The notes under the pieces were generated by a model. That model was not told the DNA's origin. It worked only from the letters and a program-made list of their open reading frames with translations, and searched no databases. This document shows positions 1-9,850 of a DNA stretch of 64,000 nucleotides, piece by piece (position 1 is the first letter of the stretch; each line of letters opens with the position of its first letter). This DNA is from Dermacentor variabilis (taxonomy: Eukaryota; Arthropoda; Arachnida; Ixodida; Ixodidae): assembly GCF_050947875.1 (NCBI RefSeq), contig NC_134572.1, positions 128,030,605-128,094,604 on the forward strand, given 5' to 3'. The translations under genes and the position numbers were made by a program.

Positions 1-197
1 GTACGAGGTCGCGGGTTCGGTCCCGTCCGTGGTCGCATTCCTGTAGGGAGCGGAATGCATAAAAAAAAAAGAGCTGGTTTACAGTGCCCTCGGTGCTCGT
101 CATAAATAATCTCGGGTGGGGAAAATTAACCGAGTGTCGCCCGCTACTGCCTGCCTCGTAATCAGATGGTGGGTTCGGCACGTAAAAAAGTCTAAAT
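1..197 (+). mobile_element. SINE fragment, tRNA-derived (Ruka-like), 5' cut by window edge
   Basis: The first bases read as the end of a tRNA-like head with a B-box-like GGTTCGGTCCC near base 15. A diverged body follows, with CGTAATCAGATGGTGGGTT, which corresponds to CATAATCAGAAGGTGG in the full copy at 9139-9372. An internal A-run (61-70) interrupts the body. The A-box is missing because the window starts inside the element. The copy is old and has many substitutions. Confidence 0.75.
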
Positions 198-2690
198 CTC
201 TGTGCCCTACATCATGTGATGAGAGCAGTGGGGCAACAAGGACAGTGTAGACAGAAAAGTTCGACATGTATCATCTGCACTAGTTAAGGTCTGTAGGATT
301 TCTATTAGTCGGGCCATGCCAGTCAGTTTCCTTCAGGTGTTGCAGAGTGCTAGGTGTGAATTCGTGAGCCAGTGAGTGGGGCTGATGCCGTACGCTCCCA
401 TCTGATTCGTTTCGGTTTGAGGCCGATGACCCTGTCTGAGATTAACGCGTGGCAGAGAACCTGCGGCGACTCAGCGGCTGTTATGTTCCGGTGTAAACAA
501 CGCGGAAGCAAAAAAAAAAAAGAAAAAAGAAAACAGTTGCAACGATTACACGGCACACGCCCTACACTCGTTCGTATAGTGCGGGACATGTTCTATGCGA
601 GGTGAAAAATAAAACAAGAACAGAGTGCTTTCCGGAGGCATCATTTATAAGCAAATAACGAAATGTTTCTTTTCGCGAAAGCTGGCCTCATTTCTTGGAA
701 AAACCTCAGACTCTCGCCGATTTCGCGTAGCATATGTCGCCACTTTCTCCAAAGGTCCCCTCTTCATTGCTAGTAGTTCGCAGAAAACTCGGCACGTTTA
801 ACTCCACTCCAGGAATCGAAACCTCAGCGTGAGGCAGTCTGTTCAGAAGAAATTATTAGGAAACTTTGCATGACGTCTAGAGTATCTGGTATCTTATTTC
901 TAATGCTTTCACAGTGATATGACCTTAATATGTATCCCTTCCCCGTAATGATGCCACACATGTTTTAAAGCGAAGCTTTCTTTGCGACCTCTGCCGGAAT
1001 TTTCTGACCCTGTTTGCTGGGTGCTGCCGCTGTTATCTCATACTTGAGATAGGTACATAAATAAATTGAATTACGCGCCCGATGGAGGCATCGAACTTCG
1101 GCCTCCTCGCAAAGCAGCCCGATGCTTCAACCTTTATGCAGGAGTCGCACGTATACTTCAATCGCGGGAACGTCAGATAGCTCTTTGAGATAACGCCGCA
1201 TGTGTTACATGCATTCTACGAGTCAGATACGCGCGCACCAATTTCTTTTTTTTTTCATGGCAAATCGCAGGAATGAAGTATGCAAATTTATAGCATTTGA
1301 TTGAACGCTTCACATTAATTCCGATATTTACGTTGGATCTGCATACTCTGTTTTTTTATCCCTCTCTAAGTGCAGTTTTCTATTACGTCATCGATCAAAT
1401 GATATTACCGAGCCCGTCTGTTTAACACCGTTAGACCACTGCAGTCGAATGCTTTACGTCTTCAATTTTTTTTTTCTGCTTTCCCTTGAATTAAGATGAA
1501 CATGGGGAACTTGGCGTAAGGGATTTCCTCATCGCTCTCAATGTACGTGCGTGTATTAATACATATCTTCACGGCTACGCTTCTATCTTGGAACCGTTAC
1601 TAGCATCTGGCTACGGTTTGAAAGGGCTCCTGTAATTACATTTTGCACTCTGTCAAATAAAATTGAATTCAATTCAACCCACCACCTTCAAACAGAGCGC
1701 ACGCAGTAGCCGTGTGCGTCCTTTGTTTCGCATGCCGGTTCAGCGCACCATTCGTTTTCACCTCCTCTCTCTCAGCATCGTGCGACTGTACAGCAGGAAC
1801 CGGCTCCCTTTTAGTGGTGTTGACCTGACCACGAACGTCATTAGCGGGCAAGCGCGATATTAATTACACATTAGGCCTCACGAAAGGCACCTGAACGCCC
1901 CTTTGAAGGGAACCGCCAGGCACGATTTTTATGCGTGCACAAGATGCATCTGCGATGCCGTCTGTCCGTCCGCGCCACGGGTGGTCTGTAATAGGCCGAT
2001 TTGGTTGGCTTAAGGCAGCGGATTGGCCTTCTTTTCGCGTTCCGGATACTTCGTTTCCTCTTGTCGTTCCATGTTAAGGTTGTAGTTACACAGCGTGAGC
2101 TGCTCTGGCACTGCAGTTCTCGCACGCAGATGTTGAGCTGTGACGTTGGCAGTGCAGGCGCTTTACTTGACTGAGTACCGTCGCTATTCTTCGTTCAGCA
2201 TTATTGGGCCGTGAGCTTTATCTCTTGCATTTCGTACTTTCACATTTAGGTGCAGCGTGGCGCCTTCTGCATTCGCGAAAACATTCCAGCTACTCTTGAA
2301 CATGAACATTCGGACGCTTTTCGCCAAGTGAAAAAGCCACCGTTTTTCGACAATGATGTCAGTCTGCCTAACACAGTCAATGAGCGTGTGTTATCATTTT
2401 GCTCGAACCTTTCCATGACTGCGTCATTTTTTAAGGAACAGTGAGAAAGGGTTAGGTTCGGTTTAACGCGGTGCCCTCTGGGCATGTGTTAATTAATATT
2501 CAGGCTCTCGTTTAGCGGCGTAGCTTCAAAGCTAGAAGTACAGTAGCGAGCTATGTGCGGAAACTGCATGGTTAATCTCTGCAACGCTGATGTCCATACA
2601 GAAGAAAAAGAAAGTGCTGGAGAAGCTTTCACATACCATCCTCATATTGGCTCGATAACTGGTACAGAATCCATCGACCGATTTACTCAA
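198..2690. other. no recognisable gene or repeat
   Basis: About 2.5 kb of mixed composition with only short open frames on both strands. None has recognisable protein motifs, and several overlap each other on opposite strands. Short A and T runs occur near 511, 1244 and 1469. I see no tRNA, TIR or tandem structure here. Confidence 0.4.
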
Positions 2691-2697
2691 CGGCTCA

Positions 2698-2715
2698 CCC
2701 CCCCCCCCCCCCCCC
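2698..2715. repeat. poly-C run (18 C)
   Basis: An uninterrupted run of 18 C followed by a T-run. The opposite strand could form G-quadruplex-like structure. The length may be unreliable in the assembly. Confidence 0.9.
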
Positions 2716-2811
2716 GTTTTTTTTTCCTTCTTATGGTAGGGTCTTGGGGGTTATTGCGCTACTTTTGTACAGTAGCTGAGATTAAAATCCTGGTGATCGC
2801 TGTCCTTTCAA

Positions 2812-2847
2812 ACACTGTCCTGCATCCGTCAGGCTGCAGGACAGTGT
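2812..2847. repeat. short perfect hairpin, 13-bp stem
   Basis: ACACTGTCCTGCA (2812-2824) is followed after 10 bases by its exact reverse complement (2835-2847). A 14-base direct repeat (TAGATTTAACTGCG, then TAGATTTAACTGCA) begins at 2847. No T-run follows, so it is not a transcription terminator. Confidence 0.7.
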
Positions 2848-3300
2848 AGATTTAACTGCGTAGATTTAACTGCATAGGGTAGCGAACCGGACACGCGCCT
2901 GGTCGACTTCTTTGCCTTTCCTTTCCTTCTCTCTCCTCTCTCCCTCTTTTTCTCTCGCGCGCTTCTCGAGGCATGTGAAGCTCGAAGACACACCATCCTC
3001 AGATTTCTTACGCGTCTGTGATTTCGCTAATCGGCGAAGATGTGGCGGCTCATCACGCAAGGCTTTGCGACCTCTCGCCTCAGTGTCAAGGACTGCCAAC
3101 ATCCATATGTTATGAGGGCGAGAGGGACGGGCTTCGCGGTCTCGCAGCGCGTCACACGATTGCTGACGTCATACGGGGCGATGTTGGGTGCCCTCGGATA
3201 AGATGATGTGTTAGTTTGGTGTGGGACAGTGGTGCACAGCCACTGATATCCATTGCAGTATCGTCCACCAGACGGCGACCGCGAGGAAGAGAGGCTTGGT

Positions 3301-3380
3301 GACTCGAGCAGGCTAGGTGACCTTTCGTCACTGCGCCGTTCCAAAGGGGAAGCCAATAAACCACCATCATCATCGGCATG
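3301..3380 (+). mobile_element. 3' tail of a non-LTR element with (ATC)n end, copy 1
   Basis: The phrase GAGCAGGCTAGGTGACC, then CCAAAGGGGAAGCCAATAAA, ends in a short CATCATCATC repeat. It aligns without gaps to the copy at 3719-3795, and both end at the same ATC repeat. A 3' untranslated end with a simple-repeat tail is typical of non-LTR retrotransposons. No coding part remains. Confidence 0.5.
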
Positions 3381-3712
3381 AGTCATGTGTCCGCTGCAGC
3401 GACGTATTCTCGAGACGACTCAGCAAACTTTAATTGAATGTTAAGATATCCGCCCTGTCAGGATCATACTCCACTTTCCAGAAGTGCCAGGGTTCGAAGC
3501 TGGTTGGAGTGTTAACTGCTGAGCAGTCAAGATAAATAATGGACGTTTGAGTGTATTTGTGGAAGAAAAAAAAAGTAGGGATCAGGTGAAGCGGGCGTTG
3601 TTACAGGTGCACATAAGTTTTCAAATTAGGTATAGAGCTTTTAATGAAGAGAACTATAATAAAATAGATATAGGCTAAGTATCAGTGTGTGAAATAGACG
3701 TAGTAAGACTTG

Positions 3713-3800
3713 ATTAGCCCAAGCAGGTTAGGCGACTACTTGTCGCCGCCCAATATCAATGGGGATTCCATCGGAAATCATCATCATCCTCACAATCATG
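3713..3800 (+). mobile_element. 3' tail of a non-LTR element with (ATC)n end, copy 2
   Basis: Same family and orientation as 3301-3380: AAGCAGGTTAGGCGACTA, then AATGGGGATTCC, ends in ATCATCATCATC. The 414-base spacing between the copies could be two insertions or an old duplication. Confidence 0.5.
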
Positions 3801-4070
3801 GAGGTAAGCCTGCAAGTGTGTTCAGTTATCTAACCTGCACTTTGGAAAGGAAGGAGGAAAGGTGATAGAAAAGAAAATTCGTGACGATGATACCGTGTTG
3901 AGAAGTATGCAGTGAAATGTAACCTAAAGTATGCGCACACTATAACGTCCCTGTATAGGGTAGTACACAACGCTCAAATTGTTAACTCCCTTGTTTTTAT
4001 ACATCTAATTTAACCACCCGATTCATGGCCAATCGCCCACTATGGGTATGTGCCACAGCCACTCAGAACG
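3801..4070. other. no recognisable feature
   Basis: Short AT-rich linker between the LINE tail and the CAA microsatellite. No gene or repeat is evident. Confidence 0.4.
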
Positions 4071-4074
4071 ACCG

Positions 4075-4091
4075 CGACGACGACGACGACG

Positions 4092-4160
<69 letters not shown>
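4075..4160 (+). repeat. trinucleotide microsatellite (CGA)n then (CAA)n
   Basis: About six CGA units run directly into about 22 CAA units. The array is open in several frames, giving poly-Gln and poly-Thr on the plus strand and poly-Val on the minus strand. The open frames around it are artefacts of the repeat. Confidence 0.95.
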
Positions 4161-4384
4161 GTGCCGTTGTCGCCTCCTGTCATGGCGGCGAGTGCTAAAG
4201 TGCTTCGAATATCTTCTGCTCCGACGATGACCCGTTCTCGAGGCGGTTCGCTGCGGTGTGGAGCGGCACGGTGTCTAGCGAGCACTGTAACGAGGACAAT
4301 GGTGTAAAACACGGACGGTCGATGACCTCCCCCACTGAAGTGCTCTTTGCAGGCAGGGCTGTCGGTCCATTCCGAAGCGGAAGG

Positions 4385-4392
4385 TATATAAA
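4385..4392 (+). promoter_or_regulatory. TATA-box-like site
   Basis: TATATAAA lies at the edge of a moderately GC-rich stretch (4170-4500). A pyrimidine-rich CTCGACTCAC lies about 40 bases downstream, further than the usual ~30. No recognisable gene follows, so this is only a candidate core promoter. Confidence 0.2.
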
Positions 4393-4587
4393 CCATCGTA
4401 AAAGGCTGCGCGGACCGTGGGCGGCTCGACTCACGAGAAACACGTTTGATGCTTCAGTACGCGTCGCCAGTCAATGCGATAAGAGTGGAGCGGGCAGGAA
4501 ACAAAAAAATCCGCCACCCCTTACACTCTGTGAAGGACGTGCGAGCGAAGTTGTGTTGTGTTTTACCTCAATTGACGCATCTATGTA

Positions 4588-4628
<41 letters not shown>
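4588..4628 (+). repeat. (ATT)n microsatellite
   Basis: About 13 perfect ATT units. It encodes poly-Ile or poly-Leu in the frames that cross it, which explains the spurious open frames here. Confidence 0.95.
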
Positions 4629-4629
<1 letters not shown>

Positions 4630-4834
4630 TCTACGCTTGCCTAGGCGACTATGACGTAATCACAACACACAAGGCCCACTGGTGGTAACAGTGTGTATAG
4701 GACGCAGGTGGCCGTTAAACTGAGCCTTGACGCGAGCGAAGATATGCGTTGAATGGGGCGCAGTCCAAAGCAGCAGCGCACGAAACAAAACACGTTTGTT
4801 TTTAATTTGCGATTGAGCATGTTTCCTCATTAAT

Positions 4835-5235
4835 TAGCTGAATGAAACTTGGAAGGACAAGAGTTTTATTATAACGGACAAACACGGGGCTATCCGTTTC
4901 CCTTCCGTAGAAGCCCACGTATTGACACAAGACGGGAATTCCACATCATCTACGACTTCGCTGTGAACTACGTAATTGGGAAATGTAGATGAAACTTGGC
5001 GCAATGTTGTAGCTGTCTTAGCAGTTAATTGTCATGTGATTTGTTTCGGGATAGTTTGGATAAAACGAGAGTTACAGCCGTTTTCTGTAACCATACTTCC
5101 TGCGTAGACGGCCATGTATTGACAGCAGACGGGAATTCTGTAACGTTTACAACTTCACTGTGAACTAATTATTACAAGTGAATAAAACTTGGCGTATTGA
5201 GAGTCGTCTTAGCGGCCATTTGTATTACCATTTTT
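4835..5235 (+). repeat. decayed tandem repeat, unit about 197 bp, 2 to 2.5 copies
   Basis: The phrase GTATTGACACAAGACGGGAATTC near 4919 recurs as GTATTGACAGCAGACGGGAATTC near 5116. The text after each also aligns: ACTTCGCTGTGAACTA with ACTTCACTGTGAACTA, then GAAACTTGGCGCAATG with AAAACTTGGCGTATTG, then CTGTCTTAGCAG with TCGTCTTAGCGG. A partial earlier unit with TGAAACTTGG starts near 4842. No coding meaning is seen. Confidence 0.7.
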
Positions 5236-5264
5236 TCATAATATATCTACATCAGATTGAGAGC

Positions 5265-5730
5265 TATAAAGTATTCGCGAGAAACTGGAGATGAAAATTT
5301 TTTGGTGTCGACGCGATGTGTAGACATCGACACCGCGGACATCGACCACCGCCGCAGGGTGGCTATGTTACAGCTTCGCTATAAAAGTTCGGCAGAAACA
5401 CTTAAGGCTGTTTACGTGTGGGAATGTGAAAGCATTGTAGTTGCTTTGGGGGAATGTTTTCGCTGAGGTATTCAACCTTACGTCGACGCGTGTTCGTTGT
5501 AAACTTGCACGGCATTCCTTTTTGGGTTCTATATTGCTTCGTCTTCTGTGGCGTGCTTCCGTGGGCGACCATGTTTCACAAATGCCGCTGAGGTAGACGC
5601 TAATCGGAGGGCATCCCAGAGGGTAGAGCACCGATAAAATCCGCGGAGCAAGTGTCACGTGGGAGGGCAATGATGTGACGCGTACAATGACGCACGCACT
5701 AGGCACAACTTTAGTCAGCCGTAACTGTGG
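5265..5730. other. no recognisable gene
   Basis: Mixed-composition DNA. A long minus-strand open frame (5368-6024) crosses this segment and the SINE after it. It has no recognisable domain and I treat it as chance. Confidence 0.35.
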
Positions 5731-5732
5731 AG

Positions 5733-6015
5733 ACACCGTGTGGTCGGGGTAGCCTGCTCGTCTGGCACCCCGCAGGCCCTGGTTCGATTGCCACCCAGAC
5801 CGAAATGTACGAAATCGTGTTTTGAATTCCATTAATTGACTTTGTTTGCAAAAACCTGCCTGACAAATTTGATGTGAATCCGAGCAATGTTGGCGTGTTT
5901 TTACTCGTCGCGTCGTCGGCCACTTTTGGTACCATTTTTCGGTCACGCTGCCGCCGCCGACGACGCCGGATTTTCGCCTAATGGGACATATAATGATTTC
6001 GAGATAATATGCTCT
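5733..6015 (+). mobile_element. SINE-like element, second tRNA-derived family
   Basis: A tRNA-like head spans about 5738-5805, with a B-box-like GGTTCGATTGCC at 5781-5792. The body includes CACGCTGCCGCCGCCGACG and TAATGGGACATATAATG. The body differs from the Ruka-like copies, so this is probably another SINE family. The 3' boundary is uncertain and no poly-A tail is visible. Confidence 0.55.
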
Positions 6016-6079
6016 AATGCACACATACTATATCGAAGCAATCCTACTGGACCAAGCCCATGGAGGCGTCCCCTGTAGG

Positions 6080-6735
6080 CAGTTTTCTACGACCTTCTGC
6101 GTGCACTGCGCTGAAACATGCATTGTTTGCAGGCATCGCTCACCCTTGTGATCGGTAATACAACGCGGCAGTACTAACACGCCACACCACTGGCGTACAG
6201 CCAACGGTCTACAGCGGCCAGCGCGAAAAAGCTGATAACAGCGTCGTGGGCAGTCGTCGTAAAGGCCGGGCATGCAACGCCAGGCAAGCACGAAGCCGTT
6301 GTTGCTTTGAAGTTCTTGGCGTTGAACGTATTTGCGCACTTCCGTCGCCGCTTGTAGATAACAGAAAGTGTGCGTGCCCCAAGGTGTGACGTCATCCGGG
6401 AACGCCGACAGCCGTTAAAGTGTCGACATTAAAAACGAAGTGGCATTGTCCTTGGTTTTTGCGCATGCTCTCAGTGCGCACCGGCCCGATGTACTTGTTA
6501 AAATTCTTCTACTGGGTAGTTTAATCTTGCCGCTTCCCTTACGCGGCCTGTTGTCGCGAATATACAGCCGGCGTTAATGCGTCTGTCGATCACGTTCCAC
6601 AGTCGTCAGTCGTTCCACGATCGCGTTCCACGCCACCAAAATGGTAGCCTACGCAGCGACCAATCGCGAGGCAATGTTCTACGTGTACGTACCTCTTTCC
6701 TCCTAGGAGGGACATAACATTTATTTGGGTTCTGG
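6080..6735. other. no recognisable gene
   Basis: Contains overlapping short open frames on the minus strand with no family resemblance. No tandem or inverted structure was noticed. Confidence 0.35.
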
Positions 6736-6751
6736 CCGATGAAGGAGTTGA

Positions 6752-6942
6752 GATCTAACCCCGGCCGCGGCGGCCGCATTTCGAAGGGGGCGAAATGCGA
6801 GAACACCCGTGTGCTCAGATTTAGGTGCACGTTAAAGAACCCCAGGTGGTCGAAATTTCCGGAGTCCTCCTCTACGGCGTGCCTCATAATCAGAAAGTGG
6901 TTTTGGCACGTTAAACCCCATAATTTTTTTTTAAATGACGGA
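6752..6942 (+). mobile_element. SINE (Ruka-like), 5' truncated, inserted in a LINE
   Basis: Starts at CCCCGGCCGCGGCGGCCGC, inside the family body just after the tRNA-like head. It continues with AAAGAACCCCAGGTGGTCG, CATAATCAGAAAGTGG and the tail CCCCATAATTTTTTTTT. It is very close to the full copy at 9139-9372, so it is fairly young. Immediately downstream the sequence becomes RNase H-domain coding sequence of a LINE, so the SINE probably landed within or beside that ORF. Confidence 0.9.
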
Positions 6943-7387
6943 GTCCCAGGTAACGAAGCCGCTAACGAGCTCCCCCGAGCACTCTATCACCGGGCTACAT
7001 CGAACTAACCGGGCTAACGAACTCTACATCAGTCAGTTCTAGGGATCAAAGATAACATCATCATGTACAGGGAAATTGCAGATCATTACAAAGCCGAATC
7101 TTCCGCCTCTGCATCGGTCTCTCTCTGTGGAGGACGCTCGCATATGGCGGCGCCTCCAGGGAAACAATTATACATCACCACATTGGATCTACTTAACACA
7201 GACGAGAGACTATAACGACGCCTTCTGCAAAATTTGTAAGCAAAAAGGTACGCTAGACCATGTAATATGGGAGTGTGCTGGCTCCCCAGGGGCCAAAGAA
7301 AACATTGACAGTAGAGAAGCCTGCAGAGGCCTTGCTCCAGAGCGAGGCTCAAGACGACCAGCGTCGAGCAATCCGCCTGGACGTTGA
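6938..7387 (+). pseudogene. non-LTR retrotransposon ORF2 C-terminus (RNase H end plus zinc knuckle), broken
   Basis: The frame starting near 6943 reads GVPGNEAANELPRALYHRA, like the C-terminal end of the RNase H domain of I/R1-type LINEs (the GNExA motif). A stop follows at 7006-7008. The phrase YREIADHYKAE at about 7066-7098 is in a different frame. A third stretch reads RSLSVEDARIWRRLQ and then the knuckle CKICKQKGTLDHVIWEC (7226-7276), a Cys-x2-Cys-x7-His-x4-Cys pattern typical of the end of such ORF2 proteins. At least one frameshift and one stop separate these parts, so no working protein can be made. Upstream reverse transcriptase and endonuclease domains are absent. Confidence 0.85.
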
Positions 7388-7502
7388 GGCCGTGAAGACT
7401 CACCGTCCTCAACGCGCGGGGACTGCTTCGTCCTCCCTCCCCCCCCCCTACCTACGTGTAGTTTAATAGGCGGGCACAACAGCTCGGTGGAATAATAACG
7501 TT

Positions 7503-7573
<71 letters not shown>
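7388..7573 (+). mobile_element. LINE 3' UTR and (TCAA)n tail
   Basis: After the ORF2 remnant, about 115 bases of 3' untranslated sequence lead into 17-18 perfect TCAA units (7504-7573). A short tandem-repeat tail in place of poly-A is a known trait of many I-clade and R1-clade LINEs. The tail fixes the orientation as plus. Confidence 0.85.
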
Positions 7574-8069
7574 CGGATCCGGCGCCGCGTTTTCTTTTCT
7601 CATCAAATATCCCACCAATATCGACCGGCTGAGTGGCAACCTTTTCTCACACGGTGGTGGATACACGTGCACTGTCCAGGTGTCCGAAGAGCAAGAAAAC
7701 GCGAGCGCACGTATACACCTGCCTCTGACGACAGGAGAGAGAGAGAGAGGGAGAGAGACCGTGCGCCTGATTACTCAACCGACTAGAGCACGCGAGTGGC
7801 TTTCCATTCATCGGCCCCGAATGGAGTAAAAGAAAATATCGAACGGTGCGCGCTGAGGCTGTGCACTCGGATGACGGAAGCCGTGCGGTGCAGTGAGCCG
7901 GCAGGGAGGGGAGGAGTGCTTGCTGCGGGCGCAGAGGGCGCGAACCCGGAAGAGAGCCCGCAAGAAACAAGAGCAGTCGACGGGGATGGAGATTAAAGCG
8001 CAGGGCGGAAGAACGTGAAGCAAGGGGCCCAATGGCGGAGGTGCGTGGGCGGCAAGGGAGCGATAGTAA
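7574..8069. other. no recognisable gene; GC-rich with a short GA tract
   Basis: Increasing GC content toward the poly-G run. A GA tract lies near 7735-7758. Opposite-strand open frames occupy the same bases, which argues against coding. Confidence 0.4.
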
Positions 8070-8091
8070 GGGGGGGGGGGGGGGGGGGGGG
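8070..8091. repeat. poly-G run (22 G)
   Basis: The longest homopolymer G run in the window. It has strong G-quadruplex potential, and its exact length is likely unreliable. Confidence 0.9.
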
Positions 8092-8765
8092 CTGACGTGA
8101 GCGCAGGTCTTACGAAATTCCTGCCGCGGGATCCGGTCGATATTAGCTGCCTCTCGTTGCCCCCTGGCGGCAGCCGCAGCGCCTCGCCTGGGGGCTTGTG
8201 CCGAGGTTTCGTTCTTTTGTGTGCGGCTTCCGTGTCGTTGCGGGCGTTTTTAAGAGTTCGCCGATTTTCTTTGCTTGCGTCTTTCCTTCTTTACTTATTT
8301 CGTTTCTCTCTGTGCCCGTGTTCTTCCGGTACGTTGTGGGAAAGAGGAGGCTTTCAACTAGCCCCCGAACGAGGAAAGAGACGCTTTTCCCTCTCCCCTT
8401 GCTCTCCTTCAGCCGGTGGTGTCGCTTCATTGACCGCTTCTAATTTGGCGGAAGGCGCTGCCTGCGGGTTGCCTATATTAAAGCGACCGCCAGACACGTG
8501 CGTCAGAAACAAAAGAAGAGCGGTTCGACGGTCTTTAGCTATTCTTTCTTTCTCGCACGAAGGTCGACGCTTTTGTTTTTCAGCGGAAGCCGCTTGCACA
8601 TGTGTAGGAGTGAGATCGCAACCCGACGTGGAAAGAGAGTTTCCGGTTCTGTCGGTTCTGGGAACGCGTTTGATTTGCGGCAGTCACCGAGCCTGGTCGA
8701 CCCGATTGCCTGTCAGGGGAGGCTGGACACATGTTCGTTTCGTTGGCCTCGCTTCTCAGCGGCAC

Positions 8766-8767
<2 letters not shown>
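8092..8767. promoter_or_regulatory. GC- and CpG-rich segment, possible promoter or first exon
   Basis: CpG-rich sequence with long open frames on both strands at once (plus 8097-9035, minus 8143-8599). That is what high GC content produces. The plus frame gives Ser/Arg/Leu-rich low-complexity protein and then runs into (TA)n-coded Tyr-Ile repeats, so I do not call a gene. It could be a promoter or untranslated first exon. No TATA box or clear start was identified. Confidence 0.2.

Positions 8768-8855
<88 letters not shown>
8768..8855. repeat. (TA)n array, 88 bases
   Basis: 44 uninterrupted TA units. It creates Tyr-Ile repeat open frames on both strands, which are not genes. (TA)n of this length readily extrudes cruciforms. 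Confidence 0.97.
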
Positions 8856-8859
<4 letters not shown>

Positions 8860-9138
8860 GGACCTGGCCCGACTTTGAGCCTCCGTACCGAGGTCCACTT
8901 AATGAAGCGGTTCGTCTCTGGAATGTCGCGTCTATATATTGCCGTGGTATGCATGTAAGTGCAGACAAACTGGTTTCACGCGATGTAACCCACCGAGTTG
9001 ACTTCGCGGTCACATTGAAATGTGTCTTTCCGTGACTTTTTGGAACAGTTTCTTGACGATAAGGAAAAAGAAAATGAAACACATTTATTTTAGCGTTGGT
9101 AGTACTGTCATGTTTACTGACGCAAGTATCGATTGAAA
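8860..9138. other. no recognisable feature
   Basis: Linker between the (TA)n array and the full-length SINE. Nothing recognised. Confidence 0.4.
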
Positions 9139-9372
9139 CCGCCGTGGTTGCTCAGTGGCTACGGTGTTAGGCTGCTGAGCACGAGGTCGCGGGATCGAAT
9201 CCCGGCTACGGCGGCCGCATTTCGATGGGGGCTAAATGCGAAAACACCCGTGTATTTAGATTTAGGTGCACGCTAAAGAACCCCAGGTGGTCTAAATTTC
9301 CGGAGTCCTGCACTACGGCGTGCCTCATAATCAGAAGGTGGTTTTGGCGCGTAAAGCCCCATAATTCAATTC
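9139..9372 (+). mobile_element. full-length tRNA-derived SINE (Ruka-like)
   Basis: The best-preserved SINE in the window. The tRNA-like head (about 9141-9212) has an A-box-like TGGTTGCTCAGTGG and a B-box GGATCGAATCC (9192-9202), the internal RNA polymerase III promoter. The unrelated body follows: GGCGGCCGCATTTCGATGGG, then AAAGAACCCCAGGTGGTC, CATAATCAGAAGGTGG and CCCCATAATTCAATTC. It has no protein and would depend on a LINE for movement. Good preservation suggests recent insertion. Confidence 0.93.
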
Positions 9373-9453
9373 AGGTTTCGATTGAGAAGTTGGCGCATCG
9401 AGAAATAAAATATAGAAGTCGCTCTTGAGAAGTAACTGCAGAATAACGCCGGC

Positions 9454-9515
9454 GGGAGACGGAACAAGGTGCAAGACGAAGCGCCCAGTTCGTTTCGCGC
9501 CTTGTTCCGTCTCCC
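9454..9515. repeat. palindromic hairpin, 27-bp stem, 8-base loop
   Basis: GGGAGACGGAACAAGG and what follows (9454-9480) is the reverse complement of 9489-9515 with 3 mismatches in 27. The loop is GCGCCCAG. It lies about 80 bases past the SINE but is not part of the SINE body. Confidence 0.85.
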
Positions 9516-9582
9516 ACGTGTGTTGTTTTTGAGTAGCCAGTGCGACGCAACTTACTCGGATGTGTAAGATCAATTATCCTGT

Positions 9583-9850
9583 CTACAAGAGAGAGGGAAG
9601 GGAAGAAGAAGGAAAGGCAGGAAGGTTAACCAGACTGAGACCAGTTTGTTACCCTACATGTGGGGAGGGTAATGGGGAATGAAAGAGAGAGAGAAAACAC
9701 GCGTCTATACCGCACTTTCACATGCACTAAGTTAGGTGCAGGATGTCTGTAGTCGGGCACTCAAGTCTGTTACCTTCAGGTAGTTCACAGTTCATTAGCC
9801 CAGAAAGCAGTGCGAGCGCTTGTTCAGCCTGTCTACAAGCCTTACTAACA
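9583..9850 (+). mobile_element. dispersed repeat with GTTAACCAGACTGAG core, copy 1
   Basis: A purine-rich lead (GGAAAGGCAGGAAGGTTAAC) is followed by CAGTTTGTTACCCTACATGTGGGGAGGG. Related copies lie at 11554-11660 and 59797-59910 on the plus strand and 62500-62580 on the minus strand. I do not know the class: there is no ORF, no TIR and no clear tRNA head. It is probably a short retroposon or part of a longer element. Confidence 0.55.

Noticed and set aside
4040..4396. minus-strand frame with poly-Val
   Set aside because: It is the (CAA)n microsatellite read on the other strand.
5368..6024. 218-codon minus-strand frame
   Set aside because: More than a third overlaps a SINE, and no recognisable motif is present.
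8097..9035. 312-codon plus-strand open frame
   Set aside because: It passes through the (TA)n array as a Tyr-Ile repeat, and its first part is Ser/Arg/Leu low complexity in a CpG-rich block with opposite-strand frames. No domain.
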